DNA from: an uncultured Clostridia bacterium
GTDB taxonomy: Bacteria > Bacillota > Clostridia > Christensenellales > Borkfalkiaceae
DNA: 64,000 nucleotides
Direction of reading: 5' to 3'
Assembly: GCA_934271265.1 (NCBI GenBank)
Contig: CAKQRE010000039.1
Span: 33,854-97,853, forward strand
Shown: in pieces, positions 60,490 through 64,000 of the stretch
Position numbering within the stretch: the stretch's first letter is position 1
Layout: each line of letters opens with the position of its first letter
Notes under the pieces: model-generated
The model's input: the letters and a program-made list of their open reading frames with translations, nothing else
Told to the model about the DNA's origin: nothing
The model's database searches: none
Translations under genes and position numbers: made by a program

Positions 60490-62085
60490 ATGGGCAAAAA
60501 GTTAACTGCTTTACTGGCGGTCCTCTGCTGCCTCGTGGTCGGTCTTACCGCATGCACGGGGAACGTGTCGATCTCTATGGACAATTCTTCCAAAGAGCCC
60601 GCCATGGCAACCAACGGCGGTTTCGTCGTCGAGACGGGGGATTACGTATATTTCATCAACGGCGTCGAATCCCATTCCACGACCTATAAGACGGGAAAAG
60701 TTACCAAAGCCGCTCTGATGAGAACGAAGAAGAGCAATTTTGCAAAACTCGGCAACGACGGGCTCGCTTCCGGAGACTGTGAAACGGTCGTTTCGAAACT
60801 GATCGTTTCGGGCGATACGACCGCAGGCTTCTACATTTACGGCGATTACGTTTATTATGCCGTTCCCTCGGCGGAAAAGAACAACAAAGGTACGGTAAAG
60901 AGCGACAAGCTCAACTTCTTCCGCACCAAGCTCGACGGATCGGATACTTCGTCCAAGATCGCGGACAAAGATTTTTCGAGCGACGCGAAATTCCGTTATA
61001 TCTCGGCGGGCGATAAAGTCTACCTCGTCGTATACAGCACTTCTCTGTATATTTACGACGCCGGAACGAGAAAGCAGGTCTATTCTTACGAAAAGACGAA
61101 ACCTGCGATCGACGAAGTGGTGTTCGACGCCGATAACGCCTCCGCGTCCCTTTTCTTCACCTTAAAGCCCCTCAGCAAGGTTTACGACGAAGAAGACGAC
61201 AGCGCGAAGCAGGAAAGCTATCAGGAGATCCATCGCGTCACCTTAGCAAACGACGTGAAAGAAGAGATCGTTCTGAACGGCTCGGGTGCGATGACCGTCA
61301 ATAATCAAGGCGAATTCGGTCAGACGGGCGCGACGTTCGATCTGATCCGCCATCAGGACGGCATCCTGTACTTCTCCTTCACCTATCTCGACAGCACGAT
61401 CGCTTCCACCAACTATTGCGCGATCAAGGACGAAAACCTGACCGAAAAAACGGCTTTCGCCGCCGTGAACGCGGCGATCGTAAACGGCGGAGACAAAAAC
61501 GGTTCTGCCGCCTATGCGGACGGTTCCGTCTTCCTTGACGGCGGAAAAACCATTCTTTACATTGATTCTTCCTTCGGTCTTCTCCGTTACAACTACGAGA
61601 AGAAGGACGACGCAACGACCGATATGGGCGTAACGACCCTTTACGATTCCTCTACGATCAAAGGCGGAAAGATCCTTTTCGTAAAAGGCGATTACCTGTA
61701 TTTCTCCGATTCTTCGAGCAATTATTACAGGATCAACCTGACCGAGCTTCTTGCCGGAAACACCGCAAAGGAATTCCGCATCAATACCCTTTCCGTCAAC
61801 ACCGGATGGTACACGCCGGAAGTCGTTTCCGTAAACGGCAACGATTATTTCCTCTGCGTTTACAGCGGAACGGCTTATTGCTCCTATGTTTACGCGATCG
61901 ACGTGACCGCTCTGGAAAAGGCGTATAACGAAGCCGACGAAGACGCGCAGGACGAATTCTACACCTACGAAGAAACGTATGAATTCGTTGAAAATGTCGT
62001 AAACAAAACGAAAGTCGGCGTAATGTCCGGCGATGACGTTTCCGCTTACAAGAAATACCGCGACGGTCTCAACCACAAATCGTAA
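60490..62085 (+). CDS. Lipoprotein with beta-propeller-like (DUF5050-type) repeats
   Basis: A 531-residue lipoprotein (lipobox LTAC, Cys22). Repeated units of the kind GDYVYFINGVES, GDYVYYAVPS, GDKVYLVVYS, GDYLYFSDSSS at roughly 40-60-residue steps suggest a beta-propeller like DUF5050 proteins. No enzymatic motif. AAAGGAG lies seven bases before the ATG at 60490. Located outside the glycan locus, with its own promoter and terminator; surface role unknown. Confidence 0.78.
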   Translation: MGKKLTALLAVLCCLVVGLTACTGNVSISMDNSSKEPAMATNGGFVVETGDYVYFINGVESHSTTYKTGKVTKAALMRTKKSNFAKLGNDGLASGDCETVVSKLIVSGDTTAGFYIYGDYVYYAVPSAEKNNKGTVKSDKLNFFRTKLDGSDTSSKIADKDFSSDAKFRYISAGDKVYLVVYSTSLYIYDAGTRKQVYSYEKTKPAIDEVVFDADNASASLFFTLKPLSKVYDEEDDSAKQESYQEIHRVTLANDVKEEIVLNGSGAMTVNNQGEFGQTGATFDLIRHQDGILYFSFTYLDSTIASTNYCAIKDENLTEKTAFAAVNAAIVNGGDKNGSAAYADGSVFLDGGKTILYIDSSFGLLRYNYEKKDDATTDMGVTTLYDSSTIKGGKILFVKGDYLYFSDSSSNYYRINLTELLAGNTAKEFRINTLSVNTGWYTPEVVSVNGNDYFLCVYSGTAYCSYVYAIDVTALEKAYNEADEDAQDEFYTYEETYEFVENVVNKTKVGVMSGDDVSAYKKYRDGLNHKS

Positions 62086-62188
62086 AATTCTTCGGAACCG
62101 CTCTGAAATTCACACACCGCGGTATCGGCGATCTTCCGTTTGCCGTGATCGCAGGAAAACCGAAGAATCAGACAAAAAACCGAAAAGT

Positions 62189-62220
62189 AAAAAAGACGAG
62201 CGTGCTCGTCTTTTTTTCTT
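62189..62220. terminator. Bidirectional terminator
   Basis: AAAAAGACGAGC and GCTCGTCTTTTT around GT, with T-run right and A-run left. Confidence 0.9.
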
Positions 62221-62247
62221 TTCCGTTTCACTCAGAATAACGGGTTC

Positions 62248-62264
62248 ATCGGCTTATAGCCGAT
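62248..62264. repeat. Palindromic dispersed motif after the MntR-like gene
   Basis: ATCGGCTTATAGCCGAT: the motif in both orientations, one base beyond the stop codon of the regulator. Confidence 0.65.
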
Positions 62265-62265
62265 C

Positions 62266-62628
62266 TTATACGTTAAAATGCTTCCGGATCGCCTCGAAGG
62301 CTTCTTCCGTGATCACGTGCTCTACGCGGCAGGCATTCTCCTCCGCCGCTTTCTGACCGAGACCCATTTTTACAAGGGCTTCCGTAAGCGCCTTGTGCCG
62401 TTCGAAAATCGCTTCCGCCTTTTTCCTGCCCGTTGCCGTAAGCTCGATCACGCCGTCCGCCCGGACGATGATAAATCCGTCCTTTTTCATGATGCCGACG
62501 GCACGGGAAACGCTCGGTTTGGAATAACCGAGTTCTTCCGCAACGTCGATCGCGTGCACGTTACCCTTCTTTTTCTGTAATTTCAGGATCGTTTCGAGAT
62601 ACATTTCCTGCGATTCGTTATCTGCCAT
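62266..62628 (-). CDS. DtxR/MntR-family metalloregulator
   Basis: A 120-residue protein. QEMYLETILKLQKKKGNVHAIDVA with a winged helix (ELGYSKPSVSRAVGIMKKDG), then RHKALTEALVKMGLGQKAAEENACRVEHVI, which carries the metal-binding Glu/Cys/His residues of the dimerisation domain. No C-terminal SH3-like domain, so it is MntR-sized or smaller. Represses metal-uptake genes when Mn or Fe is plentiful. The ATG at 62628 is preceded by GAGGGAA. Confidence 0.9.
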   Translation of the reverse strand: MADNESQEMYLETILKLQKKKGNVHAIDVAEELGYSKPSVSRAVGIMKKDGFIIVRADGVIELTATGRKKAEAIFERHKALTEALVKMGLGQKAAEENACRVEHVITEEAFEAIRKHFNV

Positions 62629-62791
62629 ATTTCCCTCATTTTTTTCGGTTTTATTCAGTATATCATTTTTTTCCGAAAAAAGCAAGCAAAAAAGTCACCC
62701 GCCGCTTTTCGTCCAAAGCAGGTCTTCCGAGAAAGCAGTTCCGTAAACTACCCGCAAATATTAGCAGGCAGCGACAAATAAATTGATTTTT

Positions 62792-63085
62792 TCATATTTC
62801 GTCGTACATTGCTTCAAACAGTTTCGCGAGGAACTCTTTGTTGTCGATTTCCTCTACGAGCAGCATTTCTTTCGCCCCCTTATACGGAAAATCGCAAACG
62901 GCGGCAGGCATTAGTTCTAAAGCCGATTTTATTTTCTTTACGAGCAATCTGTCGTCATAGATTCCGCCGACGATCTTGCCGCGATAATAAATGATATATT
63001 CTCCCATCATAGGTCTGTAAGATATATCGTCTGAATCGGATAACTGTTCCAAAATGAAATTAAGAAATTCTTTACTCGAAGCCAT
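62792..63085 (-). CDS. TfoX N-terminal-domain protein
   Basis: A 97-residue protein: SYRPMMGEYIIYYRGKIVGGIYDDRLLVKKI is the TfoX-N fold seen alone in many Firmicutes, where no role in competence is established. AAAGGTG precedes the ATG at 63085. It follows the GNAT gene in the same direction, 63 bases away. Confidence 0.88.
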   Translation of the reverse strand: MASSKEFLNFILEQLSDSDDISYRPMMGEYIIYYRGKIVGGIYDDRLLVKKIKSALELMPAAVCDFPYKGAKEMLLVEEIDNKEFLAKLFEAMYDEI

Positions 63086-63148
63086 TTTCTTTACACCTTT
63101 TTTTGCTTTGCCGGATTTTTGACCCGATCATAGTTATAACTCTCCCGC

Positions 63149-63775
63149 TCAGAACAACTGCCCCGGCAGTTTCTTCTTTTCCTTCTTCGGGAACGTCGCT
63201 TCAAATCGTTCGAAGGCTTCCGGATCTTTCTCGCATACAAAATACCCGTCGGGGTCTTTATAAGTACCCGAAACGCCGTCAAGAAAACCGGGAATCAGTT
63301 CTTTGATGAGAAGATAATCCGCCTCGGGATCGTCCGCATAGCGCACGCCTTTTGTTTTAGCAGAGACAAACCCGGACTTACCGTAAAACAGAATATTGCC
63401 CGTAATCGCAAGCGCGCCAACGCCCGCTTCTTTGGCTTTTTCCATGGAATAGTCGAGCAAACGTTTTCCGTAGCCTTGCCGTTTATATTCCGGCGCGATG
63501 CCGATGGGTCCGAAGGTCATAATCGGCAACTGTTTCCCGTCGTCGCAATCGATTTCCGAACGCACGTAGATAATCTGCCCGATAATCTCGCCGTTTAATT
63601 CCATAACAAAGTCGAGTTCCGGAACAAATGCGGGATCGTCGCGATAGCGATGCAACACGTAATGCTCCGAGCAGCCCGGGCGATAAACGTTCCAGAACGC
63701 CTCGCGGGTTAAATTTTCAACCTTTCGGTAATCTTCTTTTGTTTCGTTTCTAATGATAATTTTATTTTCCGTCAT
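63149..63775 (-). CDS. GNAT-family N-acetyltransferase
   Basis: A 208-residue acetyltransferase. The acetyl-CoA loop is IAPEYKRQGYGKRLLDYSME (R/QxxGxG/A pattern), preceded by the beta4 strand PIMTFGPIG; VRYADDPEADYLLIKELIPGFL is typical of the YhbS-like N-acetyltransferases. Substrate unknown. AAAGGAAA precedes the ATG at 63775. Confidence 0.92.
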   Translation of the reverse strand: MTENKIIIRNETKEDYRKVENLTREAFWNVYRPGCSEHYVLHRYRDDPAFVPELDFVMELNGEIIGQIIYVRSEIDCDDGKQLPIMTFGPIGIAPEYKRQGYGKRLLDYSMEKAKEAGVGALAITGNILFYGKSGFVSAKTKGVRYADDPEADYLLIKELIPGFLDGVSGTYKDPDGYFVCEKDPEAFERFEATFPKKEKKKLPGQLF

Positions 63776-63812
63776 AATTATTTTCCTTTAATTTATAATC
63801 GATTTTTATCGG

Positions 63813-63845
63813 TATGCCAGGCAAGAATAATACGAACCATGGTCT
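63813..63845 (+). repeat. Dispersed hairpin element, copy D
   Basis: TATGCCAGGCAAG, then AATAATACGAACC and ATGGTCT, closely matching copy A in sequence, extent and loss of the right arm. Confidence 0.75.
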
Positions 63846-63878
63846 GACGGCGTATTTTTGACTAATACTGCGTTAGGC

Positions 63879-64000
63879 TTAGCATTCGTCATCACTAATT
63901 ACCTTAAAGGCTTCTTTTCCGCCCTTTTCCCCGATTTCTCTATTGATGTACGATAAAGTACTATCGATCTCGAAATCGGGAAAAATCATCGGGAAATAAG
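63879..64000 (-). CDS. Partial gene at right edge, unknown
   Basis: The reverse strand reads ...FPMIFPDFEIDSTLSYINRE then IGEKGGKEAFKVISDDEC and stops. The last five residues and stop codon are part of the TAGGCTTAGCATTCGTC repeat (63874-63895). The start is outside the window and no family is recognisable from 39 residues. Composition is that of a real soluble protein. Confidence 0.5.
   Translation of the reverse strand, partial: YFPMIFPDFEIDSTLSYINREIGEKGGKEAFKVISDDEC

Noticed and set aside
1..64000. CRISPR array, prophage, insertion sequence, rRNA or tRNA gene
   Set aside because: No regularly spaced repeats, transposase or phage proteins, and no cloverleaf or rRNA segment that I could recognise on reading both strands; a tRNA search program could still reveal one.

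Overview
The window looks like a chromosomal segment of an uncultured, endospore-forming, Gram-positive anaerobe of class Clostridia, probably gut-derived. The evidence is direct: a forespore/germination cluster (ypeB, sleB, spoIIR, spoIIID), DUF4364 and HPr-like genes typical of Clostridia, many TTGACA-17-TATAAT promoters, AGGAGG ribosome sites, lipobox signal peptides and T-tailed terminators. I see no phage, plasmid, IS or CRISPR. Both window edges cut through genes.

Layout. 0-3.5 kb: a truncated secreted protein, a LacI regulator and a divergent GH20-type glycosidase. 3.5-6.6 kb: a SirTM-type sirtuin overlapping a zinc-type macrodomain hydrolase (a protein mono-ADP-ribosylation/reversal pair), a truncated flavin-oxidase relic, and a SnoaL-like gene divergent from an HxlR regulator. 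6.7-8.5 kb: beta-phosphoglucomutase and a self-regulated TetR. 8.5-29.8 kb: one long minus-strand glycan-utilisation locus. It starts at a GH78-type rhamnosidase behind a promoter with a palindromic operator. It continues through a secreted protein, two paralogous ~800-residue lipoproteins flanking a binding protein and two ABC permeases, a GLUG-like lipoprotein, a beta-helix (GH28-like) surface protein, two CE2-like esterase lipoproteins, a LacI regulator and a serine hydrolase. A GH36 alpha-galactosidase with its own promoter follows. No ABC ATPase is present, so a shared MsmX-type ATPase is inferred. The enzyme set suggests an acetylated, rhamnose/galactose/uronate-containing polysaccharide such as a pectic side-chain (inference).

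32.4-38 kb: a zinc-ribbon-like hypothetical, then germination and sporulation genes, including a YpeB with an unusual ~195-residue basic extension and a SpoIIID that starts at TTG. 38-64 kb is mostly housekeeping: YihY, FAD oxidoreductase, MscS, YchF, ArgS, Gph, adenine deaminase, ZIP transporter, PyrR/Upp, QueG-like protein, Dtd, Na/Pi symporter, CPBP protease, NUDIX, HPr-like, DUF4364, TSCPD, HD hydrolase, MntR-like, TfoX-like and GNAT.

The most notable unexplained signal is a set of short dispersed repeats. An 11-copy TATAAGCCG motif sits mainly at 3' ends of genes. A ~37-bp hairpin element has four copies, and a TAGGCTTAGCATTCGTC block is sometimes fused to the first motif. They supply the stop codons or last residues of several genes and are absent from the 8.7-32 kb glycan locus, which may therefore have a different history.
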